Shown here in pieces: positions 43,193 to 50,761 of a DNA stretch of 64,000 nucleotides. The stretch is taken from contig NZ_JAFBER010000008.1 of assembly GCF_016908855.1 (NCBI RefSeq), positions 49,774 to 113,773 of the forward strand, read 5' to 3'. Made by a program: the position numbers and the translations under genes. This DNA is from Scopulibacillus daqui (GTDB lineage: Bacteria > Bacillota > Bacilli > Bacillales > Sporolactobacillaceae). The notes under the pieces were generated by a model. It was not told the origin of the DNA. It ran no database searches and saw only the letters and a program-made list of their open reading frames with translations. Position 1 is the first letter of the stretch; every line of letters begins with the position of its first letter.

Positions 43193-44647
43193 TCACCGGT
43201 TGGCGTACCACTTGTAATATTTGATTGCCATTTCTTTAGGAATATCGGAAATGGCTGACACATGGATGGGCTTGGCCCGTGTTGATATTTTCAAGGAAGC
43301 AAGACCAAATGCACGCTGCAGCCATGAGTCACTGACTTCTAATTCCTCAATTTTTCTTCGTGTCGTTAAAAATAATTCAGTTGAAAAGGCACCTGTTTGA
43401 AGTTGAATATAAGGCCCGTTCAGGACATAATAACTGTTAAAATAGTTCAAAATACGATAAATAACAATAAAAATCAACAACGCAGGCGAGATATACCATA
43501 ATAACGGCCAAAAGTATAGCACTGCTATAGTCCCAATGATCCATAAATAGCTTGGACGCAATAGTTTGACAAAAAGGGAGGATCTTGGCAGTTTTGTCAT
43601 TTCTGATTTAAATTCAATTAATGGAAGGATTTCTGATAATAACGGCCAAGCTTCCTTTTTAGCGATAAAGGGAAAAATTGTACTTGCGACTTCGATTTCT
43701 TCTTTTCCGACACCGCCGGCACTCACAAGTTCAACCTTTGCAAAACCAAACCATCTTTGCAGAAAAGTTTGACTAAACTTAATGGCTTGCACTTTCTTCT
43801 TTGAAATTGAAAATTCAGTACGGTTAAAAACCCCCTTTTCAATATAAATCCGCTGTTGATCCGACGTTACTCGTAATAGTCCATATTGAATACAGTTCTT
43901 TCCCATCGAAAGAAATATCATGACAGCCAACAGAACTGCAGCGCCGAATGCCGATAAATACCATGACTTTCCAAAGAAATGAATCATCTCGCTTATATAC
44001 CCCTCGATGGAAAATAAATCATCTATTTTAGAATAAAGGGCGAACAGCACAAGAGCAGGCGCAAATAAACTTAATGATGTGAAGGACGCTGCCATCATTT
44101 GCTTCCACGTCATCTCATAATGAACCTTTCGTAAAGCGTCATCTGCTGAATGTTCTTCGCCCGGCTGCTCTTTTTTATTTCCGGCACGAGAGTTCAAATA
44201 ATCTTGTATTCGCACAGCCTCCTGACGAGTAATCATTTCAAGATTGACAGAAGACTCATTACCACTCGCCCCGGTATTAAGGGTAAGAGACGTAAGGTTG
44301 AATATTCGATGAAAAAAGGAAGTATTCTGTTGGACATTTTGAATGCGCTCTAATGGAATAATACGCTTCTCCACAATGAAACGTCCTTCATGAATATACA
44401 ATTCTTTATCTGTAAAATAATACTTAAAACGCCGCCAGTGCAGCCATACGGAAATCACAACGTAAATCAAATAGAGAATCAATCCGAATTTTACAAGATT
44501 CATAATGATAGAATCTGAGCCCATGTGAATCATAAAAACCATGACAGATGGGACAAGAAATTCCTTAGCGGAAGCAAAGATTGAAGAAATTATCCAGAAC
44601 GGATGCATTCGCCGGGCTTTATGCATATCGTTACGAACTTTGTTCAT
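43193..44647 (-). CDS. ydbT: PH (bPH2/DUF304) domain membrane protein YdbT
   Basis: A 484-residue protein with several pairs of membrane helices and three bacterial PH-like (DUF304) modules: the first around YYFTDKELYIHEGRFIVEKRIIPLERIQNVQ, the second around RVTSDQQRIYIEKGVFNRTEFSISKKKVQ, and the third around YVLNGPYIQLQTGAFSTELFLTTRRKIEELEV. This is the arrangement of YdbT. With YdbS it is implicated in B. subtilis in resistance to certain bacteriocins; the molecular mechanism is unknown. The start overlaps the ydbS end by 17 bases, so the two are translationally coupled. Confidence 0.9.
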   Translation of the reverse strand: MNKVRNDMHKARRMHPFWIISSIFASAKEFLVPSVMVFMIHMGSDSIIMNLVKFGLILYLIYVVISVWLHWRRFKYYFTDKELYIHEGRFIVEKRIIPLERIQNVQQNTSFFHRIFNLTSLTLNTGASGNESSVNLEMITRQEAVRIQDYLNSRAGNKKEQPGEEHSADDALRKVHYEMTWKQMMAASFTSLSLFAPALVLFALYSKIDDLFSIEGYISEMIHFFGKSWYLSAFGAAVLLAVMIFLSMGKNCIQYGLLRVTSDQQRIYIEKGVFNRTEFSISKKKVQAIKFSQTFLQRWFGFAKVELVSAGGVGKEEIEVASTIFPFIAKKEAWPLLSEILPLIEFKSEMTKLPRSSLFVKLLRPSYLWIIGTIAVLYFWPLLWYISPALLIFIVIYRILNYFNSYYVLNGPYIQLQTGAFSTELFLTTRRKIEELEVSDSWLQRAFGLASLKISTRAKPIHVSAISDIPKEMAIKYYKWYANR

Positions 44648-45152
44648 TATTTAATGAAACTCCTATCTCTTCATCAGATTCAGTCACTTTCGCTAAAAAT
44701 GCGATACTCGACCGCAGCTCTTCCGCTTCTCTTTCCGGGATAGCCGGTATTTTATGGGTCGAGGCCATCGTCCCAATCTCGATTGCAGCCAAGCCGTATT
44801 GGCGCAGCAGCGGCCCCTGTCTTGTATTCACAAATTGAACCTTTGTCATTGGGATCATTAAGTGTGTTTTTTTCCATGCTCCGTGTTTTAATTGAATGTA
44901 ATTCTCATCAATCTCATATCGCCAAGTCCGTTGACGGTAAACAGGAAAAAATAATATTTCTCCAGCGTAATAAAACAAGGCTGAAACGACAAGAGCATAA
45001 AGAACCACTGCTGTCCAATTTGGCCAATGATAATGATTGTGCAGATATAACAGCACTCCTAATATGCAAAATCCAATGACACATTCTATGGCAGATTTGA
45101 TCCGCCACACCTTTACCGCATTCGGCGAAATCCTTTGTTGCGGTTCTTGCAT
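44631..45152 (-). CDS. ydbS: PH (DUF304) domain membrane protein YdbS
   Basis: A 173-residue protein with two hydrophobic helices (about residues 24-70) followed by a single DUF304 PH-like domain: RYEIDENYIQLKHGAWKKTHLMIPMTKVQFVNT and YGLAAIEIGTMASTHKIPAIP. The partner of YdbT in a two-gene unit. I start at the ATG giving MQEPQQRISPNA, with a G-rich ribosome site about 9 bases upstream, rather than at a GTG four codons earlier. Confidence 0.9.
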   Translation of the reverse strand: MQEPQQRISPNAVKVWRIKSAIECVIGFCILGVLLYLHNHYHWPNWTAVVLYALVVSALFYYAGEILFFPVYRQRTWRYEIDENYIQLKHGAWKKTHLMIPMTKVQFVNTRQGPLLRQYGLAAIEIGTMASTHKIPAIPEREAEELRSSIAFLAKVTESDEEIGVSLNNEQSS

Positions 45153-45241
45153 CGCTTTCCCCACCCCCCGTCAATTTTGTAACTTACGTATAAACAAAAT
45201 CATCATTCTATTAATTAATGACGGTATTTTAATAGTTAACC

Positions 45242-45285
45242 AAAAAGCACCTCTTTAGATAAATGTATCCAAAAAAGTGCTTTTT
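45242..45285. terminator. Terminator after lrp-like gene
   Basis: AAAAAGCAC pairs with GTGCTTTTT around a 26-base loop, giving T-runs on both strands. Confidence 0.72.
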
Positions 45286-45343
45286 CGCAACATCACATTA
45301 TTTATTATCAAAGCAGCCGTCCCCGGAGCAGGCCGCTTATTTA

Positions 45344-45814
45344 TTAGTCATAGGGATGATGAGGTTCATTTATTGGCAGAACCGTTGAATATTTGATTTC
45401 CCTTAGTGCCAAGCTTGTTTGAATTCTTGTGATGCCAAGCCTGTTTAATTTCCTGATGAACGCCTCTAATTCCTTCCGATCTTTGTTTGCAACTTTTAAA
45501 AGATAGTCATAATCCCCCGTTAAACAATAACACTCCAATACTTCCGGCATAGACTTTAATTCTTTCTCCAACACTTCGAGCTTTTCAGCTTGATGAATAT
45601 TCGTACTCACAAAAATAAAACATAACAGATCGAAACCAAGCTTTTCTCGATTTAAAATGGCCACTTGGCGGTCAATAAAACCGTTGCCGGCTAATCTTTT
45701 TACCCTGGCATGCGTGGCCGGCGGAGATAAGTTTAAACGCCGTGCCAGCTCCACATTGCTTAATTGCGCCTCTTTTTGCAGCGCATCTAAAATTTGAATG
45801 TCAACATCATCCAA
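45344..45814 (-). CDS. Lrp/AsnC family transcriptional regulator
   Basis: A 156-residue regulator with an N-terminal HTH (DIQILDALQKEAQLSNVELARRLNLS, then PPATHARVKRL) and the C-terminal RAM ligand-binding fold (FIFVSTNI..., LECYCLTGDYDYLLKV, GITRIQTSLALREIKY). The frame starts at TTG 28 bases from the nearest ribosome site; an in-frame CTG eight codons upstream lies 7 bases from GGGGAG and may be the true start. It is divergent from a DMT exporter gene and probably controls it in response to an amino acid, a common arrangement; the effector is unknown. Confidence 0.9.
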   Translation of the reverse strand: MDDVDIQILDALQKEAQLSNVELARRLNLSPPATHARVKRLAGNGFIDRQVAILNREKLGFDLLCFIFVSTNIHQAEKLEVLEKELKSMPEVLECYCLTGDYDYLLKVANKDRKELEAFIRKLNRLGITRIQTSLALREIKYSTVLPINEPHHPYD

Positions 45815-46074
45815 TTCTTTGCTTACGAATGATTCCAGCTTTATTCTCCCCTTTCAAATCTTCGAAAAACAGCGCTTTTTCGCCCAAGAAAATGAAGATA
45901 ACTAAATTTTTAATATCATTTGTTTAATTTTATTTTGAATTTATGTTATTCAACAAAACAAAACATCGTAAAGTGTTAAAATTATTTAAAAAATATATAA
46001 CCATTCTAATTCATTGCACCTTGCAGTTTCAATGTTTTTCATTTTTGAGCGACATATGAAAAGGAGTCAGGTCC

Positions 46075-47019
46075 ATGGAGATTTTCTATTATTTATTGCT
46101 GCTGTTAACAAGCCTATTATGGGGAGGAAACTTTGTCGTTGGAAAGTCGCTGGTTGGCCACGCTTCGCCGGCAACCTTAACGAGCTTAAGATGGATCATT
46201 GCCGTTGTTTGTCTTTTTCCCATTGTATGGCGAAAAGAAAAACGGATCTTACCGCCAAGAGATGCCATTCTTCCCTTAGCATTCATGGGCATCACGGGGG
46301 TTGTCCTATTCAATCTTTTTCAATTTTGGGCATTGGAAAGGACAACCGCAACTAATGTCGGATTAATCTCAACATTAAATGCCATTTCAATCGCTGCTTT
46401 TTCTTTCTTATTCTTAAAAGAAAAAATAAATATTTTGCAGGCTGTATCTATGATTCTGTCATTTTCTGGCGTTATTCTTGTTCTCTCCAAAGGAAACATA
46501 GACCTTTTACTTTCACTGCATTTTAATGAAGGCGACTTATGGATGCTGGCAGCTGTCGGCATATGGGGGATATATTCAGTGTGTTCAAGATGGGCAACGA
46601 CAAAGACATCGCCCATGATGTCGACATTATACTCTGGCCTATTCGGGCTTATATTTCTTCTTCCATTTAATTTGTCTGATTTTACAATATCACATATTAA
46701 CGCTTCTTTTATTGAATCCCTTTTATACACAGGCGTCGTCTCTACAGTCCTATGCATGGTATTTTGGAATATAGGGGTCCAAAAATTAGGCGCCTCAGCT
46801 TCGGGCATTTTCTTGAATTTCAATCCAATTTTTACAGCTGTCTTAGCTTTTCTATTATTAGGAGAGCAAATGACATGGATACAGGTCTTCGGGAGTGCAA
46901 TCGTCATTATTGGCTGTTATTTATTCTCTTACTTTAAATCAAAACCGTTAATAAGACGGAAAGGCGTTCACGCGCAGATGTCAAAGACAGCGCTTGCCCG
47001 GAAGAAAGGATTGCCATAA
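46075..47019 (+). CDS. EamA/DMT family exporter
   Basis: A 314-residue membrane protein with ten helices in two EamA repeats. Typical segments are LTSLLWGGNFVVGKSLVG at the start, LFQFWALERTTATNVGLISTLN, FLKEKINILQAVSMILSFSGVILV, and in the second half TGVVSTVLCMVFWNIGVQKLGASASGIFLN and LGEQMTWIQVFGSAIVIIG. DMT proteins of this sort often export amino acids or metabolites. AAAGGAG lies 10 bases before the ATG. The divergent Lrp-type regulator suggests amino acid efflux. The C-terminal tail is strongly basic. Confidence 0.88.
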   Translation: MEIFYYLLLLLTSLLWGGNFVVGKSLVGHASPATLTSLRWIIAVVCLFPIVWRKEKRILPPRDAILPLAFMGITGVVLFNLFQFWALERTTATNVGLISTLNAISIAAFSFLFLKEKINILQAVSMILSFSGVILVLSKGNIDLLLSLHFNEGDLWMLAAVGIWGIYSVCSRWATTKTSPMMSTLYSGLFGLIFLLPFNLSDFTISHINASFIESLLYTGVVSTVLCMVFWNIGVQKLGASASGIFLNFNPIFTAVLAFLLLGEQMTWIQVFGSAIVIIGCYLFSYFKSKPLIRRKGVHAQMSKTALARKKGLP

Positions 47020-47035
47020 TCGAAGAACATCAAAT

Positions 47036-47083
47036 AAAACAGCCTGATATCCTCGTAAAAAGGCGTGAATCCGGCTGTTTTAA
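47036..47083 (+). terminator. Terminator of DMT exporter gene
   Basis: AAAACAGCC pairs with GGCTGTTTT; a weaker inner stem fills the 28-base interval. A short T-run follows. Confidence 0.65.
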
Positions 47084-47102
47084 CCTAATGGTAAACAGGG
47101 CA

Positions 47103-48236
47103 TTATTTAGCGCTGGATTTTCCTTCGATAGCTCCAGCCACATCATAGTCACTAAGATTAATTTCTAATGGTTCGCCAAGAGCAAGTTTCGCCAGCTCAG
47201 CTCCTAAATAAGGTCCGACTGTCAGTCCTGAAGCGCCCAGTCCATTGGCAGCTAATATCCCCTTATATCCCGGCAGCTCACCAATGACAGGCAGAAATCC
47301 CGGGGTGAACGGACGGAATCCTACTCTCGTTTCTATTACTGTACTGTCAGCCAATCCCGGCGCAGCAGCAAAAGCTTTATCAAAGATTTCATGAAGTCCG
47401 CCCGCTGTCACCCGGCAATCAAGTCCGGCATCATTTTCGTGTGTAGCGCCCGCCACTATCCGGCCGCCGTCAAAGGCTAAGAGGTACTGGTCATTCGGCG
47501 GCATAACAACCGGCCATTGGCTTGTATCAGTATTGGGCAAATGAAGATGAACGATTTGCGCTTTCTGTGACGTCACCAGAAAATGTATTCCTAATGGCTT
47601 AACAAGGTCTTTCGCCCAAGCACCTGCTGTAATGACCGCTTTATCGGCAGCCAGTATCTCACCGTCCACCTTAACACCTGTTAGCTCATTATTTTTGCAG
47701 ACGATTTCAGCATGCCCGCGAATCACAGAAGCCCCGTATTTTTCAGCGGCATGTATCAGAGACCGGCACAGGGCGCGTCCATTGACTCTCGCCGCCCCGC
47801 TGACATGTACAGAGCCGTATCCTTCGGCTAACAGCGGAAACAATGCCCGTGTTTCCTCAGGCGTCAGTTGAGTGATTTCGCCGATTTCCGGTGCGTCTTG
47901 GCGGCGTTTTATCGCTCTTTCCACCATCTTTTCTAACTTTTGTTCATCTTGATGAATACTTATTGCGCCAACCCGCGCGTACCCTGTATCAGTTTCGCCG
48001 CATGCTTCAAGCTCTTTAATCAGTTCCGGATAATATCTTGCCCCGCCTTTTGCCAGCCGATACCAGGCTTGATTCCGCCTTTGCGAAAGCCAGGGACAGA
48101 CAATCCCTGCAGCAGCGTCTGTGGCCTGGCCCGGGTCTTGACGGTCAACTATCGTAACGTTTGCCCCGCCTTTAGCAAGATGATAACCTGCCGAGGCGCC
48201 AAGAATACCTGCTCCTATGACTATAACATTTTGCAT
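47103..48236 (-). CDS. FAD-dependent amino acid oxidase (glycine/D-amino acid oxidase family)
   Basis: DAO-family flavoenzyme, 377 residues. The FAD motif VIVIGAGILGASAGYHLAKGG opens the protein, then DRQDPGQATDAAAGIVCPWLSQRRNQ (the covalent or FAD-contact region), a middle substrate domain, and the closing FAD block GFRPFTPGFLPVIGELPGYKGILAANGLGASGLTVGP split over the C-terminus. Relatives oxidise glycine, sarcosine or D-amino acids. The chosen ATG has AAGGTG 5 bases upstream; an open frame of 21 codons above it has no ribosome site. Substrate not determinable; also possible as a D-amino acid dehydrogenase. Confidence 0.87.
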   Translation of the reverse strand: MQNVIVIGAGILGASAGYHLAKGGANVTIVDRQDPGQATDAAAGIVCPWLSQRRNQAWYRLAKGGARYYPELIKELEACGETDTGYARVGAISIHQDEQKLEKMVERAIKRRQDAPEIGEITQLTPEETRALFPLLAEGYGSVHVSGAARVNGRALCRSLIHAAEKYGASVIRGHAEIVCKNNELTGVKVDGEILAADKAVITAGAWAKDLVKPLGIHFLVTSQKAQIVHLHLPNTDTSQWPVVMPPNDQYLLAFDGGRIVAGATHENDAGLDCRVTAGGLHEIFDKAFAAAPGLADSTVIETRVGFRPFTPGFLPVIGELPGYKGILAANGLGASGLTVGPYLGAELAKLALGEPLEINLSDYDVAGAIEGKSSAK

Positions 48237-48308
48237 ACAAACACCTTTTTCTGATCTCATGTTATTTATTATTTTACAGAACAGTCTAACCTGGCTCAAA
48301 TGCCTAAG

Positions 48309-48364
48309 TTTTCCCTAATGTAAGCGGAAAGGCCAGCTGTACGGGTATACAGCATTAGGGAAAA
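48309..48364. repeat. Nested long stem-loop upstream of the oxidase gene
   Basis: A perfect 12-bp outer repeat TTTTCCCTAATG/CATTAGGGAAAA encloses a second stem GCTGTA/TACAGC. On the minus strand it lies about 70 bases before the oxidase start. No T-run beyond the stem itself. Could be an RNA leader element, an operator or a small repeat element. Confidence 0.5.
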
Positions 48365-48498
48365 TATAGAAAAACAGATGCCGGGCCGCTGGGCATCAGC
48401 GCGCAGGTTCACAATTAAATAGGAAGAGAAAAACTTTTAAATGAACCATTTTTTGCTTTCCGCTGTTATCCCTTTTCTTGTAAAATCAAGCAGAAGTA

Positions 48499-48527
48499 TT
48501 GATAGTTTATAAAATTAGGTATATTAT
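48499..48527 (+). promoter_or_regulatory. Sigma-A promoter of yjlC-ndh
   Basis: TTGATA, 17 bases, TATTAT; predicted start near 48534. Confidence 0.8.
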
Positions 48528-48540
48528 TTTTTATGGATGC

Positions 48541-48558
48541 TTGTGAAGTCCTTCACAA
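48541..48558 (+). promoter_or_regulatory. Rex operator
   Basis: TTGTGAAGTCCTTCACAA is a perfect inverted repeat matching the Rex consensus TTGTGAANNNNTTCACAA, centred about 15 bases after the transcription start. Rex is the NADH/NAD+ sensing repressor that controls yjlC-ndh in B. subtilis. The repeat is followed by GATTTTTT, so in RNA it also resembles a short terminator. Confidence 0.92.
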
Positions 48559-48651
48559 GATTTTTTATGAACTATTAAGTCTTCAGAGGTCCTTGGAAGC
48601 CCCTTAAACTTCCAAAATTTAAGCTGTGCTTAACGTAGAGGAGAATCGGAT

Positions 48652-49095
48652 ATGTCAGAAACAATTACTCAGGCAAAACCTGAACAAGAAGCAGTTAATT
48701 CGTCTGCAAACCTAAAACAACTTGATGTGCTTGACCAGCTGTTAAAACCTGAAGTTCAGGAATCTTTAACTGTCTTAGTCGAGCAGCTTCCAAAGTTGAC
48801 TGAACTCGTCAACATTCTAACTAAGACTTATGATCTTGCTCAATCACTCACTACCGACGAAGTATTAAAGAATGATACTGTAGGCGCAATTAAAGAAATT
48901 GCCGATCCGGTGAAAGATTCGGTGAAAAACATCGCAGCAACAGCTATCGAAGCAAAAGACCGCGCAGAGGTTAGCAATGAAGTGATCGGTCTCTTTGGTC
49001 TGATTAAAATGATCAAAGACCCGCAAGTACAGAAACTCTTCCGTTTCATTAATGCTTATCTTCAAATCTCTGCAGCTCGTGAAAACAACAAATAA
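48652..49095 (+). CDS. yjlC: DUF1641 protein YjlC
   Basis: A 147-residue, mostly helical protein of the DUF1641 family. A polar N-terminus (MSETITQAKPEQEAVNSS) leads to LDQLLKPEVQESLTVLVEQLPKL-type helices and the conserved C-terminal GLFGLIKMIKDPQVQKLFRF. It is the first gene of yjlC-ndh, followed by ndh after 43 bases, the same order as in B. subtilis. Function unknown; the linkage suggests a role with the NADH dehydrogenase. GAGGAG precedes the ATG. Confidence 0.93.
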   Translation: MSETITQAKPEQEAVNSSANLKQLDVLDQLLKPEVQESLTVLVEQLPKLTELVNILTKTYDLAQSLTTDEVLKNDTVGAIKEIADPVKDSVKNIAATAIEAKDRAEVSNEVIGLFGLIKMIKDPQVQKLFRFINAYLQISAARENNK

Positions 49096-49138
49096 TTTAT
49101 TTTCGATACTTAATTAGAAAAAGACGGGAGATAATACT

Positions 49139-50317
49139 ATGTCAAAACAAATTGTCATCTTAGGCGCTGGTTACGGCGGCGTTCTTGCTGCTCTAAATGT
49201 ACGCAAATATTTCAGCCAATCAGAAGCCAAAGTAACAGTCGTTAATCAGTATCCGACACACCAAATCATCACAGAATTGCACCGCCTCGCAGCAGGGAAT
49301 GTTTCTGAGCAGGCGATTGCACTGCCATTAGAGAAACTTTTCAAAGGAAAAGATATTGATCTTAAAATCGCTAAAGTTGAATCATTTTCTGTAGACAACA
49401 AAGAAGTAAAACTATCTGATAACACAACATTAACTTATGATGCACTCGTTGTGGCCTTAGGAAGCCAAACAGCTTATTTCGGCATTCCGGGACTAGAAGA
49501 AAACAGCATGGTATTAAAATCTGCGGATGACGCAAACAAGATATTTAACCATATTAACGAAAAAATTCGCAAATACGCTGAAACAAAAGATGAAGCAGAT
49601 GCCGCTATTCTCATTGGCGGCGGCGGACTCACCGGCGTTGAACTCGTTGGCGAAATCGCTGATGAAATGCCTAAGCTTGCGAAAAAATACGGCATCAATC
49701 CTGAAGACGTGAAATTGATGCTTGTTGAAGCAGGTCCAAAAATCCTTCCTGTTTTACCGGATGAATTAATCGAGCGTGCCCAAACAAGTCTTGAAGCACG
49801 CGGTGTGAAGTTCCTAACTGGGCTTCCTGTTACAAAAGTTAACGGCAATGTGATTGAATTAAAAGACGGCCAAAAAATTAAAGCCAATACATTCGTTTGG
49901 ACAGGCGGTGTACAAGGTAATCCTCTAATAGGTGAATCAGGCCTTGAAGTAAACCGCGGACGGGCAACAGTTAATGAATACTTGCAATCAACGTCGCACA
50001 AAGATGTATTTGTAGCTGGCGACAGCGCTGTTTTCTTTGGCCCGAATGACCGTCCTTATCCGCCAACTGCACAGATTGCTTGGCAAATGGGCGAGCTTAT
50101 CGGCTACAATTTATACGCATACTTAGAAAACAAAGCATTTGAATCATTTAAGTTTGTCAATTCCGGAACGCTTGCAAGCTTAGGACGCAAAGACGCCGTT
50201 GCTATTATCGGCGGCAACTCTACACCGCTTAAAGGACTTCCGGCATCCCTTATGAAAGAAGCTAGTAATGTTCGCTACTTGTCACATATTAAAGGGCTAT
50301 TTAGCTTGGCTTATTAA
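49139..50317 (+). CDS. ndh: Type II NADH dehydrogenase (YjlD/Ndh)
   Basis: Non-proton-pumping NADH:menaquinone oxidoreductase, 392 residues, membrane-attached by its C-terminus. The FAD motif VILGAGYGGVLAALNVRK is at residue 5 and the NADH motif AAILIGGGGLTGVELVGEIAD near residue 157. FVAGDSAVFFGPNDRPYPPTAQIAWQMG is the second FAD block, with the conserved AQ-A quinone-site motif in PPTAQIAWQ. The amphipathic C-terminal segment follows. It sits in an operon with yjlC behind a Rex box, tying expression to the NADH/NAD+ ratio. Confidence 0.96.
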   Translation: MSKQIVILGAGYGGVLAALNVRKYFSQSEAKVTVVNQYPTHQIITELHRLAAGNVSEQAIALPLEKLFKGKDIDLKIAKVESFSVDNKEVKLSDNTTLTYDALVVALGSQTAYFGIPGLEENSMVLKSADDANKIFNHINEKIRKYAETKDEADAAILIGGGGLTGVELVGEIADEMPKLAKKYGINPEDVKLMLVEAGPKILPVLPDELIERAQTSLEARGVKFLTGLPVTKVNGNVIELKDGQKIKANTFVWTGGVQGNPLIGESGLEVNRGRATVNEYLQSTSHKDVFVAGDSAVFFGPNDRPYPPTAQIAWQMGELIGYNLYAYLENKAFESFKFVNSGTLASLGRKDAVAIIGGNSTPLKGLPASLMKEASNVRYLSHIKGLFSLAY

Positions 50318-50319
50318 TG

Positions 50320-50353
50320 AAAAAGCTGACTGTACCTTCACAGTCAGCTTTTT
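50320..50353. terminator. Bidirectional terminator after ndh
   Basis: AAAAAGCTGACTG pairs perfectly with CAGTCAGCTTTTT around an 8-base loop. Confidence 0.92.
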
Positions 50354-50355
50354 CA

Positions 50356-50610
50356 TTATTCCTCTTTTAGATCCAGCATTGAAAATTGCAATTCCGCCAG
50401 CTCATCCTTCGCTTTCTTTATTTCCTGAATAGAGTCATCCCCTTCACACTGAGTTGTTGCTTTTAGAAGAAGCATTTGTGCTTCATGCGATTGCTTTTCG
50501 GCTTTTTCAATCAGACGGGGATCTCCCTTTAATTTGGCTTTCTCGCACGATTGCCGCGCCTGCTCTGCAGCATCGATGGCACGCTGCAAAATTTGCTCTT
50601 GTTCTTCCAT
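50356..50610 (-). CDS. Small helical protein, unknown
   Basis: An 84-residue, highly charged, all-helical protein starting MEEQEQILQRAIDAAEQARQ. Heptad-like spacing (LIEKAEKQSHEAQMLLLKA, IKKAKDELAELQFSML) suggests a two-helix coiled coil. It contains two Cys but no metal motif. It is reminiscent of small Bacillus DUF2524-type proteins, though I cannot confirm that. AGGAGG lies 8 bases upstream of the second ATG, which I use; the first ATG is only 2 bases from the site. Single-gene unit ending at the ndh terminator. Confidence 0.75.
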   Translation of the reverse strand: MEEQEQILQRAIDAAEQARQSCEKAKLKGDPRLIEKAEKQSHEAQMLLLKATTQCEGDDSIQEIKKAKDELAELQFSMLDLKEE

Positions 50611-50761
50611 GTTCATATCCTCCTTAAAAGACTTTTACAAGTCCGCTGTATCATGTGCTCTCCCCAATTGGCCCTAAGTGTTTATATTATTCTTATGATT
50701 AGCAAATACAATAGAAAATATAAAACTTTTTTCAGACTGTCATGCTCTTTCCGTTTAACAG

